64,000 nt of DNA from Clostridium hydrogenum (GCF_021432385.1 NZ_JAEACT010000002.1:1941501-2005500), one strand, 5' to 3'. Shown: positions 27,870 through 37,597, counted from the stretch's first letter. Numbers and translations are program-made. The notes: generated from the sequence alone by a model not told the origin.

Positions 27870-28056
27870 GCGAAGTAAGTGCAGTCCAGGATATTAAATA
27901 AAATTAATAAAACTAAGAGCAAAATATTTAAAAGCCTAAGATGTTTCAATAACTCGCTGGACGCTCAGACAATTGAAAAATCTAAGCCTTTTAAATATTT
28001 CACTCTAAGTTTTATTAAAATTTTATTTAAACCATCCTGAACTACACTTACTTCGC
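27870..28056. repeat. R3 long hairpin, inverted copy
   Basis: Outer arms GCGAAGTAAGTG and CACTTACTTCGC, a middle arm TAAATAAAATTAATAAAACT with its near complement, and a GCCTAAGAT/ATCTAAGCC arm. The apex carries the conserved motif in reverse (TTTCAATAACTCGC, 27944-27957). Between this and the next copy, 28081-28261 is open in one plus-strand frame for about 60 codons but has no start. Confidence 0.75.
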
Positions 28057-28283
28057 ATTTACAGTTGTTTAAGGAAAGAACACATACCAGAGGCTTGGGC
28101 GTAAGCCCATTAAGATTCTTGAACCTATATCATTAATTTCTAATGCTCCATTTCAAAGACATGAATTAATCAAAAATATTAAGTGGCCTACGGAATTTTG
28201 GTGTAGTACAGAAACAATATTTATTACTGAAATCATTAAGTTTACTTTATTAGGTTGTTAAATAACAATTATATATTGTGAAA

Positions 28284-28588
28284 CAAAGATGTAGTGGATT
28301 AATCAAAAACCTTTGGTAGGTGTAGGAAAAAAATGATGTTAGGGAATAGTGGTGAAAAAATTTCTAAATAAAATTGTATAAAACTTAGTGGGAAATTTTC
28401 TAAAGCTTTAGAGCTTTAGATTGTCTGAGCTAATCTTTGCGAGTTATCGAAAGCTCTTAAGCTTTAAAAAATTTGCCGCTTAGTTTTATTAATTTTATTT
28501 AGGATTTTGAGCCGCTATTCACTAACATCATTTTTCTACGCCTACCAAAGGTTTTTTGATTTTGCACTACACTTTGCTTCGCAATATT
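28284..28588. repeat. R3 long hairpin after the EmrB-like gene
   Basis: A palindrome of about 300 bases: AAAGATGTAGTG/CACTACACTTT at the base, a copy-specific arm ACCTTTGGTAGGTGTAG/CTACGCCTACCAAAGGT, a shared core TAAATAAAATTGTATAAAAC, and an apex with GCGAGTTATCGAAA (28439-28452). It ends at the stop codon of the EmrB-like gene. Confidence 0.8.
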
Positions 28589-30255
28589 TAAGCATTCACA
28601 GCTTCTTCATTAATAACTTTACTTCTTTCCCTCTTTTTATTAAAAGGTACAGCTATAAATCCAAGCATTGCTATAATTCCAGTTATTAAAAAACATTTAT
28701 TATAAACTTTATAACTTTCCTCTTCTTTAATTTTTGAACCGTCATCAATTATTTTATCTACTTCCTTTTCTTGAACCTTAAAATTTTTAATCACAGTATT
28801 TTTCATTTTATCAGGTACGCTTTTTAATACTGATACTTCATTGCTAAGAAATATGCTGTGTACAGCTGCTTTTGAAAAACCGGTTGAATTCTTGCTATTA
28901 GAAGCCTTTATTTTATCATTAAAGGAAGTTTTCACCTGTGCCTCAAGAACTGTACTTTTGTTTATTTCTGCTGATATTCTATCCTTTGTATTTTGAATTG
29001 CAGTAGTTGTAAAATTGCTGCTAAGAGTTGATACCAATGCTATTGCAATGCATGCACACAATTGTCTTAAACTGTTTTGTATTCCAGATGCCATAGCATT
29101 TTTATCCTTTGATATTTCTTCGTAAGCAGTTTGATAAAGTGATGTTGTGATTCTAACACCAATACCAAGTAAAATAAATGAAGTAATGATTATTGTCATA
29201 TGATTTTCCTTATTCATAAATGCAAACATAAGATTTCCAAAAGCCACTATAAGTATAGATACAAAGGACACTACTCTATCCGAAATATTTTTAGCTATAA
29301 GCGGCAAAAGTGGTGCAGATATAAGTGCAGCTACACTTGGAATTCCCATCATTAAACCTGCCTTTAAAACTGAATATCCAAGTGTATTTTCAAAATAAAA
29401 GTTAAGCAAATAAGCTACTGGCATATAGGCGAAGAAAAATACCGCTATTAAAATTATTGAAGCCGTAAAACTTTTAACTTTAAATAAACTAAATTCAATC
29501 ATTGGATTTTTTATTTTCATTTCATATATTACAAAAGCAATTATAGCTGCAGCTGAAATTATAAACATGGCAATAATTTTGGTGCTGTTCCAACCATAAT
29601 CATTTCCTTTTACAAGTGAAAAAGTTAAAGTACCTAAACCAACTGCTAAAAGAATGCAGCCCATAAAATCTATTTTCTTTTCTATAGTTTCATCATAACA
29701 TTCTTTTACGTATAGTGCTCCAAGTATAAATGCAATGATGACAAAAGGTGTGTTTACATAAAATATAGCTCTATAATTAAAATACTCATTTAAAATTCCA
29801 CCAATAACAGGACCAGAAGCAGCAGAAATAGATATAGTCATTCCAACAATAACAGCTAATTTACCCATTGCCTTTTTTCCGAAAATCTCAATTCCTAGTG
29901 GTATAGATAGAGGAGTTAGTATTGCTGCCCCTACTCCTTGGATAATTCTAAAAATTATTAGCGTATTTAAAGAATTTGCAAGTCCACAAAATATTGATGC
30001 CATACCAAATAAAACAAGACCAATTAAAAATAATTTTTTTCTTCCATATATGTCTGCTATTTTTGAAAAATTAATAAGCAATGATGAAAAAGCAATTAAA
30101 TATGCTGTACTCACCCAGGATATTCCTGTCGTATCGGTATTAAAATAAGCTGCCATACTTGGAAGCGACACATTTACTATAGTACTATCTAATACCGTTA
30201 AAAAACATGCTATAGCTATTGATATAAAGGCTAAAATTTTTTGTGATTTTTTCAT
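28588..30255 (-). CDS. DHA2-type (EmrB/QacA) multidrug MFS exporter
   Basis: 555 residues with about 14 membrane segments. DHA2 signs are ACFLTVLDSTIVNVSLPSM in TM1, ADIYGRKKLFLIG in the loop after TM2, RIIQGVGAAILTP in TM4 and GPVIGGILNEYFNYRAIFYVN in motif C. A loop of about 100 residues between the last two membrane segments (FNDKIKASNSKNSTGFSKAA region) is usual for this family. It is divergent from a TetR gene, with a 32-base dyad over its predicted start point, so it is probably induced by a TetR ligand. The gene lies past the cluster and is not clearly part of it. Confidence 0.88.
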   Translation of the reverse strand: MKKSQKILAFISIAIACFLTVLDSTIVNVSLPSMAAYFNTDTTGISWVSTAYLIAFSSLLINFSKIADIYGRKKLFLIGLVLFGMASIFCGLANSLNTLIIFRIIQGVGAAILTPLSIPLGIEIFGKKAMGKLAVIVGMTISISAASGPVIGGILNEYFNYRAIFYVNTPFVIIAFILGALYVKECYDETIEKKIDFMGCILLAVGLGTLTFSLVKGNDYGWNSTKIIAMFIISAAAIIAFVIYEMKIKNPMIEFSLFKVKSFTASIILIAVFFFAYMPVAYLLNFYFENTLGYSVLKAGLMMGIPSVAALISAPLLPLIAKNISDRVVSFVSILIVAFGNLMFAFMNKENHMTIIITSFILLGIGVRITTSLYQTAYEEISKDKNAMASGIQNSLRQLCACIAIALVSTLSSNFTTTAIQNTKDRISAEINKSTVLEAQVKTSFNDKIKASNSKNSTGFSKAAVHSIFLSNEVSVLKSVPDKMKNTVIKNFKVQEKEVDKIIDDGSKIKEEESYKVYNKCFLITGIIAMLGFIAVPFNKKRERSKVINEEAVNA

Positions 30256-30276
30256 AATTTAATCCATTCCTCTCTT

Positions 30277-30314
30277 AAAGATAAACCACATTGAAACTTG
30301 AAATGATTTATCTA
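30277..30314. repeat. R1 repeat, minimal copy
   Basis: AAGATAAACCACATTGAAAC followed directly by a GATTTATCT end; the whole centre is missing. It lies 22 bases before the EmrB-like start codon. Confidence 0.6.
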
Positions 30315-30334
30315 CACGAAATATAATAACTTTA

Positions 30335-30366
30335 AAAACTTGAAGTTGAATTCAATTTCAAGTTTT
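30335..30366. promoter_or_regulatory. Probable TetR operator between emrB-like and tetR genes
   Basis: A 32-base dyad centred on GAATTC: AAAACTTGAAGTTGAA pairs with TTCAATTTCAAGTTTT with a single mismatch in 16 positions. It abuts the -10 box of the exporter promoter, a position suited to repression by the divergent TetR protein. Confidence 0.7.
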
Positions 30367-30395
30367 ATGTTAGCATTATAATTTAATTAAGTCAA
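30367..30395 (-). promoter_or_regulatory. Promoter of the EmrB-like exporter gene
   Basis: Minus-strand TTGACT (30390-30395), 17-base spacer, TAACAT (30367-30372). The start point would fall within the adjoining 32-base dyad. Confidence 0.6.
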
Positions 30396-30401
30396 TAGGT
30401 C

Positions 30402-30430
30402 TTGATTTAAATTTATATAAGCTATAAAAT
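30402..30430 (+). promoter_or_regulatory. Promoter of the TetR gene
   Basis: TTGATT (30402-30407), 17-base spacer and TAAAAT (30425-30430), reading toward the TetR gene. The transcript leader would include the R1 copy at 30450. Confidence 0.6.
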
Positions 30431-30449
30431 AAAAAAAGCTCCTATTTTT

Positions 30450-30494
30450 AAAGATAAACCAATTTATTTTGGTAATTAAACCGGTTTATCTATA
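30450..30494. repeat. R1 repeat, short copy in the tetR leader
   Basis: AAGATAAACCAATTT and AAACCGGTTTATCT ends with only a short centre containing TTTTGGTAATT. It ends about 17 bases before the TetR start, next to the AAAGGA ribosome site. Confidence 0.7.
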
Positions 30495-30510
30495 GTGAAA
30501 GGAATACAAT

Positions 30511-31149
30511 GTGATGGAAAAAAAGATAAAAAAGCCAACGCAAAAAAGATCTCTTGAAAAGTATGAAAGAATTGTTGAAGCTGCTTTTAAACTTTTTAAT
30601 GAAAAAGGTTATTTTAATACAACTACTACGGATATTGCTAAGGAAGCCAATATCGCTACAGGTTCTGTATACACATATTTTAAAGATAAAAAAGATATTT
30701 ATATTGAGGTTTCAAATAGGATAGGAAAAAATATATTTGAGCCTACTGAAAGTTTTTGGGAAGAAAATAAAAAATTGGACTTTAAAAACATTGAAAATGT
30801 AAAAAATATATTTAAAATATTTATTAAAGCCATGATGAGTTATCACAATTTTTCAAAATTATTCCATGATGATATGACAGCATTAAAGCTTCTTGATAAA
30901 GATATTGCCTTATTAGAAAAAGAAAATTCCAAAATGCGCATGAAACGTACAATGAATATATTAAATATATTGGACATTCCATTTAAAAACGCAGAAGCTT
31001 CAAATATATTTCTCCACTACTGCAATGTTCTAATAGATGATGTTTGCCATCAAATTCTCTATGATGATTCTATTAAAAATGCCGATTCATATATAGAACA
31101 AGCCGTTGAAATGCTGTGTACTTTGTTAAAAAATACAGCGGATATTTAA
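30511..31149 (+). CDS. TetR-family regulator, divergent from the EmrB-like exporter
   Basis: 212 residues from GTG 30511, or 211 from ATG 30514, which is better placed behind AAAGGA. The N-terminal helix-turn-helix is typical: RIVEAAFKLFNEKGYFNTTT, then DIAKEANIATGSVYTYFKDK. The C-terminal ligand domain is all-helical and family-specific. Divergence from a drug exporter with a shared dyad indicates a local repressor of the exporter. It converges on the Tag gene, with an R2 hairpin between the stop codons. Confidence 0.88.
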   Translation: MMEKKIKKPTQKRSLEKYERIVEAAFKLFNEKGYFNTTTTDIAKEANIATGSVYTYFKDKKDIYIEVSNRIGKNIFEPTESFWEENKKLDFKNIENVKNIFKIFIKAMMSYHNFSKLFHDDMTALKLLDKDIALLEKENSKMRMKRTMNILNILDIPFKNAEASNIFLHYCNVLIDDVCHQILYDDSIKNADSYIEQAVEMLCTLLKNTADI

Positions 31150-31152
31150 TTC

Positions 31153-31229
31153 AGAGTACGGAGTACAAAGTACAGTTAAGGTTGATTTACCTGACGCAAG
31201 GAAAGGTAAATCAACCTTAACTGTACTCT
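31153..31229. terminator. R2 minimal copy, a bidirectional hairpin terminator
   Basis: A nearly perfect hairpin with arm CAGTTAAGGTTGATTTACC and its complement around GACGCAAGGAAA. It has only the outer stem and one inner hairpin of the R2 family and fills the space between the convergent TetR and Tag genes. Confidence 0.75.
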
Positions 31230-31232
31230 GAT

Positions 31233-31787
31233 TTAGAAAGAATGATACTTACATGATATTATGTGATCATCAATCATCCCTATTGCCTGCATAAATGAGT
31301 AAATTATGAGAGGCCCAACAAATTTAAAGTTTCTTTTCTTCAAATCCTTACTAATTTTCTGAGATAATTCATTTTCTGCCGGAACCTCAGCGTCAGTTTT
31401 CCAGCTGTTTATAACTGGTTTAAAATTTACATAGTTCCATAAATAGTTAGAAAAGCTTCCAAATTCATCTTGCACCCTTAATATTTCTAGTGCATTGCTT
31501 CTTACGGATTTAAGCTTTAATCTGTTTTTAATCACACAATACTTCTGCCTTATTTCTTCAAGCTCCTCATCACTTAACTTTGAACAATACACAATATCAA
31601 AATTGTTAAAAGCCTTTTTATACTCCTCCCTTTTAGAAAGCACAGTATTCCATGATAATCCTGCCTGAGCTCCTTCCAGTGAAAGCATTTCAAATATATA
31701 TGTATCATCATAACTTGGTACACACCATTCTTTATCATGATATTTTTGCATTATTTCATTTTTTCCGGGCCATGCACAATTGTCCAT
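31233..31787 (-). CDS. tag: DNA-3-methyladenine glycosylase I
   Basis: 184 residues from ATG 31787, which has GGAG seven bases upstream; an earlier ATG at 31820 has no site. With this start the zinc ligands fall at Cys4, His17, His175 and Cys179, exactly the positions known in E. coli Tag, which supports both the start and the function. Family segments are CAWPG, YHDKEW, LEGAQAGLSWNTVLSKRE and FVGPLIIYSFMQAIGMIDDH. The enzyme removes 3-methyladenine from alkylated DNA. The gene is a single unit between the TetR gene and an ABC exporter. Confidence 0.95.
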   Translation of the reverse strand: MDNCAWPGKNEIMQKYHDKEWCVPSYDDTYIFEMLSLEGAQAGLSWNTVLSKREEYKKAFNNFDIVYCSKLSDEELEEIRQKYCVIKNRLKLKSVRSNALEILRVQDEFGSFSNYLWNYVNFKPVINSWKTDAEVPAENELSQKISKDLKKRNFKFVGPLIIYSFMQAIGMIDDHIISCKYHSF

Positions 31788-31915
31788 ATAATCACTCCAA
31801 ACACTTTTAAGTACACTCATTATAGCATTTTATTTTGACAACTGCATGTCATATTATGTCCTTCATATTTTAAAAATTACATATTAAATACCATTAGTGC
31901 GGCAGCCCCCCCTAT

Positions 31916-34183
31916 TTATTCTCTATTTTTAAGTATTTCTGCTAAATCTACTCCATCAATTTTTTTATCAAAAATAAACATTACTGCAAAATACGTTACA
32001 AAAGTAATTGCTATAATAATAACGTAGGTAATGGGATATATAAAATTAGCCATTCCTGAATTCATAGCAGCGTTAAGTGATGGTATTGCATAATTCATTA
32101 ATACTGCTGAAATTGGAATAAATATTATGAGAGCTGCAATAACAGCATATTTAGCACTACCTAAATACATATTTTTAATTTCGCCTTTATTAAAACCAAA
32201 TATTTTAATAAGCGATATTCCAAAAGTCGCCCTATCCAATATGTTTCTCATGAGAAGATACGTTACTAACACAAAACTTATAATTGATATTATAAAAAAC
32301 ATCACCATATATTTCTTTGCGTCCTTTAACCATGATTGTGCTGTTTGCTCTACGGTTGTTCTTGAAATTGTATTTATAAGCATGTTATCATCAACTTTTA
32401 TTTTTTCATTAGAAAATAACGTATTGTAATAATCATTTGGTATATTAAAATGCTTTCTCATAGCATTAATATTCATAAAGAAGTAAATGCCGTTTTTAAA
32501 AGGCACCTCACCAGCAATGGTAAAGGTATAATCTTTATTATTGAGTTTATCTGTAAGCGTAACCTTATCTCCAACCTTATATCCAAATTTAACAACGGCA
32601 GAATCTGAAACATATATTAAATTATCATTATTCTTAAGTTTGTTTGAAAAATTAAAATATTTACTTTTACTTTTTATTCCCTGTAAGACAACATCCATAT
32701 CGGTTCCTGCTTGATTACTAAATATAGTATAACCATTTGTAAGTCCAATTTCAGTTTTCTTAGGCTGTTTTTGAAGAGGATTTGTTAAAATGTACATGTT
32801 TTTATATTCCATGTCCTGTGATACTTTAGAAGCATAATGGTTTATGGTTCCATATAGTGCAAAGCCAAGCATCATAAAAATAATTGCAACTCCCATTCCA
32901 AAGAACATTATAAGGTAGCTCCTAGATTCTCTTAATAATTGACGAATACGGTACATGGAAATGAATTTGAATCGCTGCAAATTAATATTTGAAATTTTAC
33001 CTGCCTTTTTCTCATTGCGCATCATACTGAGTGGTTCTTGTCCTAGTTCATGATTTAATATAAAATAGTTAATTGCACTTACTAATATTATTGGAAGCAC
33101 AATACTGTATGTTATAAGTCCTTGAGTTACTGTAGGAACTAACGGTGGATATGAATAAGATGTTGCTACAAACCATGTAATTCCATTAATACCTAGCACA
33201 GTTCCCACAACAGATCCAATCATAACTATAATAATAGGTAATATCATGTAATGCCTAATAAGTTCCTTTTTCAAATAACCTAATGCAAAAATTGCTCCTA
33301 TAACTGTGCTTTCCTTTTCAATATTGCTTGATGCAAATACTGCTAATATATATGCAATTATAACTGTCAGCAATATTCCTGCCATAATTGCATAGGATAA
33401 CATACTTTCATTGTATTTTATAATACCAATTATCCTTGAATTGCTTTCTCTTGCCTGAAATGATTTTAAAACTGGAAGCTTATAATTCATTGTCTTGTCC
33501 ATATATTGATCAATTTTCAATTTCTTTAACCAATTTTTTAGTTGAGCATCTGTCATTTTACCATGCAATAAGTATGTATAATTATATACCAACTTTTTAC
33601 CATATTTTTTATTTGACACAATCTTATTAAAGGTATCACTTGATACAAAGGCAATTCCAAATTTAGCGTCTGTTCCAGTGTCAGAAATGTTAGCTACACG
33701 GTGGGCATAATCCGCTGCAGAACATAACCCTTTAACCATAAAATTATCTTTACCTATAGTGAACTCATCGCCTGTTTTAACCTTCATAAAATTAGCAAAA
33801 GTATATTCAAGTTCAATTTCATTATTTTTAGGATTTCCTTTTCCATTAATAATTTGAATTTTATTAATATCATCTCGATTTTTAAATATCCTTACAATTG
33901 AACCATTGTTAGCTTCAATATCCATATAAAATGTTTTTTCAATCTTTACACCCTTATTCTTAAGCTTATTTAGATTTTCATTTGAAATTGGACTATATGA
34001 TACAAATTCGCCGTCTTCCACATTGCTTGCTTTCCAGGATTTTTGAACTGAATTCCTAACGGTATATGTTGTACCGCCAAAAGATACAACAAGGAATCCG
34101 CTCATTATTACTAAAAGAAATATTATAAAATATCCTGTAAAATTACTTTTTAAATTTCTTAATATTCTCTTATTTAATATCAT
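31916..34183 (-). CDS. ABC transporter permease with two FtsX-like domains
   Basis: 755 residues. There is an N-terminal membrane segment (GYFIIFLLVIMSGFLVV), a large extracytoplasmic region to about 240, three membrane helices around 260-380, one at about 425, a second outside region, and three helices near the end, followed by VDLAEILKNRE. This eight-helix layout with two FtsX units is typical of MacB/LolC-like or peptide-responsive exporters of firmicutes. It is preceded by its ATPase gene (25-base gap). A related pair lies at 45704-48669; both permeases end in the same LKNRE tail. Confidence 0.85.
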   Translation of the reverse strand: MILNKRILRNLKSNFTGYFIIFLLVIMSGFLVVSFGGTTYTVRNSVQKSWKASNVEDGEFVSYSPISNENLNKLKNKGVKIEKTFYMDIEANNGSIVRIFKNRDDINKIQIINGKGNPKNNEIELEYTFANFMKVKTGDEFTIGKDNFMVKGLCSAADYAHRVANISDTGTDAKFGIAFVSSDTFNKIVSNKKYGKKLVYNYTYLLHGKMTDAQLKNWLKKLKIDQYMDKTMNYKLPVLKSFQARESNSRIIGIIKYNESMLSYAIMAGILLTVIIAYILAVFASSNIEKESTVIGAIFALGYLKKELIRHYMILPIIIVMIGSVVGTVLGINGITWFVATSYSYPPLVPTVTQGLITYSIVLPIILVSAINYFILNHELGQEPLSMMRNEKKAGKISNINLQRFKFISMYRIRQLLRESRSYLIMFFGMGVAIIFMMLGFALYGTINHYASKVSQDMEYKNMYILTNPLQKQPKKTEIGLTNGYTIFSNQAGTDMDVVLQGIKSKSKYFNFSNKLKNNDNLIYVSDSAVVKFGYKVGDKVTLTDKLNNKDYTFTIAGEVPFKNGIYFFMNINAMRKHFNIPNDYYNTLFSNEKIKVDDNMLINTISRTTVEQTAQSWLKDAKKYMVMFFIISIISFVLVTYLLMRNILDRATFGISLIKIFGFNKGEIKNMYLGSAKYAVIAALIIFIPISAVLMNYAIPSLNAAMNSGMANFIYPITYVIIIAITFVTYFAVMFIFDKKIDGVDLAEILKNRE

Positions 34184-34208
34184 AGTAAATCTCCTATCTT
34201 TATTTCAA

Positions 34209-34910
34209 TTACAAATCTAGTTCAGCCGCATGCTTCCTTTTTTCATTTATATAATCTTTAGCAATTTTGCCATCCTTAATTCGTATAACTTTATGTACCA
34301 TATCATTAATGCCTTCATTGTGTGTTACAATGAGCATGGTTGTACCATATTTTTCATTAACATTTTCAAGTAACGTAAGTATTTCTCCCGAAGTTTTTGA
34401 ATCCAATGCCCCAGTAGGTTCATCACAAAGAAGCAGCTTAGGGTTTTTTATTAATGCTCTTGCAATTGCGCACCTTTGCTGCTGCCCCCCAGAAAGCTGT
34501 GAAGGAAACTTATTTTCATGTCCTTTCAGCCCCAATAGCTCTATTAACTCATCTACATTTAAGGACTTTTCCTTTGCTAGATATTCACACACTAAAATAT
34601 TTTCACGTACTGTTAAATTTGATACTAAATTATAAAACTGAAAAATAAATCCTAAGTAATCTCTTCTATATAATGCTCTGTTTTTTTTACTTAACTTTAC
34701 AATCTCTTTTCCATCAATTAATATACTTCCCGAATCAACTGTATCTATTCCACCTATAACATTTAAGAAAGTTGACTTGCCAGAACCTGACGGCCCACAA
34801 ATGGAACACATTTGTCCTTCTTCAATATCTGTTGAAGCATCATTCAAAACTTTTATAAAGCTTTGGCCTCCTCCGTAACTTTTATTAATATTCTTGATTT
34901 GTAAAAACAT
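34209..34910 (-). CDS. ABC transporter ATP-binding protein (MacB/LolD type)
   Basis: 233 residues. Walker A GPSGSGKST, Q-loop FQFYNLVSNLTVREN, signature LSGGQQQRCAIARAL, Walker B LLLCDEPTGALD and switch histidine in LIVTHNEG are all intact. The LSGGQQQR and DEPTGALD forms are characteristic of the LolD/MacB/BceA group that pairs with FtsX-like permeases. AGGAG lies at good spacing before the ATG. It is the first gene of the exporter operon and follows a 16-bp dyad that also occurs at the promoter of the adjacent TetR gene. Confidence 0.92.
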   Translation of the reverse strand: MFLQIKNINKSYGGGQSFIKVLNDASTDIEEGQMCSICGPSGSGKSTFLNVIGGIDTVDSGSILIDGKEIVKLSKKNRALYRRDYLGFIFQFYNLVSNLTVRENILVCEYLAKEKSLNVDELIELLGLKGHENKFPSQLSGGQQQRCAIARALIKNPKLLLCDEPTGALDSKTSGEILTLLENVNEKYGTTMLIVTHNEGINDMVHKVIRIKDGKIAKDYINEKRKHAAELDL

Positions 34911-34934
34911 AAGAACATCTCCTTTTTATATTTA

Positions 34935-34950
34935 CATAACAGTTGTTATG
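34935..34950. promoter_or_regulatory. TetR operator, copy upstream of the ABC exporter
   Basis: CATAACA-GT-TGTTATG, a perfect 7-2-7 dyad 25 bases before the ATPase start codon. The same half-sites recur at 35694-35709, at the TetR gene promoter. Confidence 0.75.
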
Positions 34951-35044
34951 TTGTGGACCTAATGAAATATCTTGAAACTTAAAAATAACAAATTTCAAGT
35001 TTAATCTAAGTGAATCGAAAGGTAAATTCACCTTTCACTCTACT

Positions 35045-35677
35045 TTAAGTTATGCTCTTTATTACATTCTGAAAGCCGCCAATTGCATACTTTGCTATTA
35101 TTTCAGCTTGTATCATCGCTTCTTCTAGTGTTAAACTGTTTTTCAATATTTCAATATAAGAATTAATCTTCCAGGAAACCATGTTATGAATTGCATATTG
35201 GACAGTCTTTGAATCAACAATTTCTTTGTCATAATATAACTGAAAAAACTCATCAAATAACTGTTCCAAAAATCCAACTATTTCATGATAATAATTCTCA
35301 TATGGAGATCCTTGTGCTTTATTAATTAATAGAACAAATTCTTCTTTGTTAGTATATAGATATTTCATAACCTCTTTTTCATCTTCTATATCTAATTGAA
35401 AGTTGTTGTCTCTCTCATTGTTTAACGCACTCTTATATTCAAGCTTTTCTTTTTGTGAAAAATTGCAAAGCATACTCTTAAGTTCTACAACAATATCTTT
35501 TACAAGACAATCAAATACATCTTCCTTGTTATTAAAGAAAAAATACAATGCACCAGTAGTCAATCCTGCATTTTTGCATATTGTCCTTAATGATGCTTTT
35601 TCAAAACCTTTTTTTAAAAATTCCTTTTTTGCGGAATCTAATAACATTTCTCTTGTTTCAAGTGTATTACCTATCAC
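35045..35677 (-). CDS. TetR-family regulator of the neighbouring ABC exporter
   Basis: About 210 residues. I prefer GTG 35677, which has GAGGG just upstream; a start at 35701 would lie inside the operator. The N-terminus is a TetR helix-turn-helix (EMLLDSAKKEFLKKGFEKAS, then TICKNAGLTTGALYFFFNNK). The C-terminal domain is helical, ending in YAIGGFQN. The perfect dyad CATAACA-NN-TGTTATG is present both at its own promoter and before the exporter operon, so it very likely represses both. The ligand is unknown. Confidence 0.85.
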   Translation of the reverse strand: MIGNTLETREMLLDSAKKEFLKKGFEKASLRTICKNAGLTTGALYFFFNNKEDVFDCLVKDIVVELKSMLCNFSQKEKLEYKSALNNERDNNFQLDIEDEKEVMKYLYTNKEEFVLLINKAQGSPYENYYHEIVGFLEQLFDEFFQLYYDKEIVDSKTVQYAIHNMVSWKINSYIEILKNSLTLEEAMIQAEIIAKYAIGGFQNVIKSIT

Positions 35678-35693
35678 AATCACCCTCATTCTA

Positions 35694-35735
35694 CATAACA
35701 CATGTTATGCTATCATACAATCATTGTTGTGTCAA
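35694..35735 (-). promoter_or_regulatory. Promoter and operator of the TetR gene
   Basis: Minus-strand TTGACA (35730-35735), 17-base spacer and TAGCAT (35707-35712). The 7-2-7 dyad CATAACA-CA-TGTTATG (35694-35709) overlaps the -10 box, as expected for autorepression. Confidence 0.75.
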
Positions 35736-35753
35736 TAATTTCATGATTTATAA

Positions 35754-35820
35754 AATCCTAAGGCATTTCAATCTATACTTGCATTTGCTTAGCGAGTTAT
35801 TGAAATATCTTAGGATTTTG
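35754..35820. repeat. R3 apical hairpin, short copy
   Basis: AAAATCCTAAG and ATTTCAAT pair with ATTGAAAT and CTTAGGATTTT around a loop carrying the conserved GCGAGTTATTGAAA (35792-35805). The long outer arms of the other R3 copies are absent. It lies between the MCP stop codon and the TetR promoter. Confidence 0.7.
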
Positions 35821-35884
35821 TGATTTTTCTACCTTAGATTTATAGATTCTTTTTAATATTCCAAAGCACTATTACTTGGTCCTT

Positions 35885-37597
35885 TTATATTTTAAATTTT
35901 TGTATCATTTCAGTAAGTCTTTCAGAAAGTTCAGCTTGACTTTGAGAAGCTTTTGCCACTTCAGTAATTGCCGCCGTAACTTCATGAACGCTTCCCACTA
36001 TTTCCTCTGTACCATTAGCAGACTCACCTGCTACTGCTGATACATTCTGCATAGCACTATTTATTTGAACCGTTGCTTCATTCATTTGACTTGAGGATGC
36101 TTCAAATTTTTTAATAAGCTTCAACATAAATTCAGCATCCTTTTCATATTGAACTCCTGTATTCATAAGAAGTTCATAATTAGGTTTTACATTGTCTGAA
36201 ATAAATTCTAATACCCCTTGACCACTTTGTGAAAGATTTTTAACCGCTTCTTCAACCTGTAATACCATATTTTGAATTTTACTGACAGCTTCAGCTGATT
36301 CCTCTGCAAGTTTACGCACTTCATCAGCAACTACAGCAAACCCTTTTCCATGTTCGCCAGCCCTTGCAGCTTCTATAGCAGCATTTAAAGCAATTAAATT
36401 TGTTTGTCCAGCAATACTTCCAATAGAATCAGCCATGGTTTTTACCTCTGCTACAACTTTAGAATTCTCAATTGCCTTTAAAATATTTGAGCGACTTTCA
36501 TCATAAATTGCCCTACTTTTTTGTATACTTTCTGCTGCTTCATTCTTTATTTTTACAGCACGATTTGTTATTTCATTTACTGAGGTCGCAGCTGAGTCTG
36601 CCTCTTTTAAAATTAAATCTGCTGTACCATTTATTTCTTCAGCAGAAGCACTAACTTCCTCAGTAGTTGCACTTAAATCTTGAACACCATCAGATATTTG
36701 GCCTGCTGCTTCATTTACTGCATCCATCTTTGCTGATATTTCTTCTGTAGTTGCAGAAAGTTCCTCACTAGCAGCACTTATATCATTTGTACTGCTAACT
36801 ATCTCAATTATAAGTTTCTTTATATTGTCCTTTGCATTAATTAATTCTCTTAGCATATTACCAATTTCATCTTTTGAAGTTTCTTTAATGGATTTTGTTA
36901 GATCTCCCCTTCCAAGTGCCTCAGCAAAAGAAAGAGCTTCTTTAATTTGTTTTGAAATAATGGCTGCTATAAATACACCTAATAAAATAGCTATTATAAA
37001 ACTTACTGCCACTATAACTCCTGTAGTAAATAAAGAATTTTTATAAGTTAAATTATTTTGGCCATACGCTTTATCCGCTTGATCTTCATTGCTTTTTATT
37101 AATTTATCCATATCTGAATATATTTTTTTTCTTATTGTAGATAGCTTAGAAAAAGCACTTTCAGCAGCGGCATCATTACCTTCATATACATATTTAATTA
37201 AAGAATTACTTAGCTCCTCATAAGAAGCAAATTTACTTTTTAAATCCCAAAAATAAGTTTTTTCAGATTGTGCAAGTAATGATTTTTCGTAGGTATTTAT
37301 AAGATTGTTATTGCTCAAAAATAAGCTATTAACTTCACTCTTTATACTATCCATTTCATTAGCATTTTTTTGATATACAACCTTTAATAAATCAGCACGT
37401 ACATCAGAAAAATTTTCCTTTATTTTAGTTAAACTCCTTATTGAAGCTAAATTATAGTCATGCATAGAAATTGCATTGGAATTAATTTTATTCATATTAA
37501 GCAAGCCTATTGTTCCAACAACTCCCGCTAATAAAGCAACTAAAACAAAAGCTATTATCAGTTTCTTTGATATTTTAATATTTTTAAACCATCTCAC
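35885..37597 (-). CDS. Transmembrane methyl-accepting chemotaxis protein
   Basis: 570 residues from GTG 37597, nine bases after AAGGGG; the next ATG upstream touches that site. [13 protein letters not shown] leads into TM1 ([16 protein letters not shown]), followed by a four-helix-bundle sensor of about 150 residues (4HB_MCP type), TM2 ([20 protein letters not shown]), a HAMP domain ([14 protein letters not shown]) and a long coiled coil. The hairpin tip is [26 protein letters not shown], read in overlapping parts. It senses an unknown small molecule and signals to CheA. It is a single gene. Confidence 0.92.
   Translation of the reverse strand: MRWFKNIKISKKLIIAFVLVALLAGVVGTIGLLNMNKINSNAISMHDYNLASIRSLTKIKENFSDVRADLLKVVYQKNANEMDSIKSEVNSLFLSNNNLINTYEKSLLAQSEKTYFWDLKSKFASYEELSNSLIKYVYEGNDAAAESAFSKLSTIRKKIYSDMDKLIKSNEDQADKAYGQNNLTYKNSLFTTGVIVAVSFIIAILLGVFIAAIISKQIKEALSFAEALGRGDLTKSIKETSKDEIGNMLRELINAKDNIKKLIIEIVSSTNDISAASEELSATTEEISAKMDAVNEAAGQISDGVQDLSATTEEVSASAEEINGTADLILKEADSAATSVNEITNRAVKIKNEAAESIQKSRAIYDESRSNILKAIENSKVVAEVKTMADSIGSIAGQTNLIALNAAIEAARAGEHGKGFAVVADEVRKLAEESAEAVSKIQNMVLQVEEAVKNLSQSGQGVLEFISDNVKPNYELLMNTGVQYEKDAEFMLKLIKKFEASSSQMNEATVQINSAMQNVSAVAGESANGTEEIVGSVHEVTAAITEVAKASQSQAELSERLTEMIQKFKI

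Noticed and set aside
28081-28261. About 60 open codons on the plus strand between two R3 hairpins, with protein-like content
   Set aside because: No start codon or ribosome site and no family recognised; may be a remnant but too weak to list as a gene.
3057-30494. R1 elements as classical intact mobile elements (MITEs) with target duplications
   Set aside because: The ends are terminal inverted repeats, but I see no consistent flanking duplication and no transposase; they are reported only as repeats.
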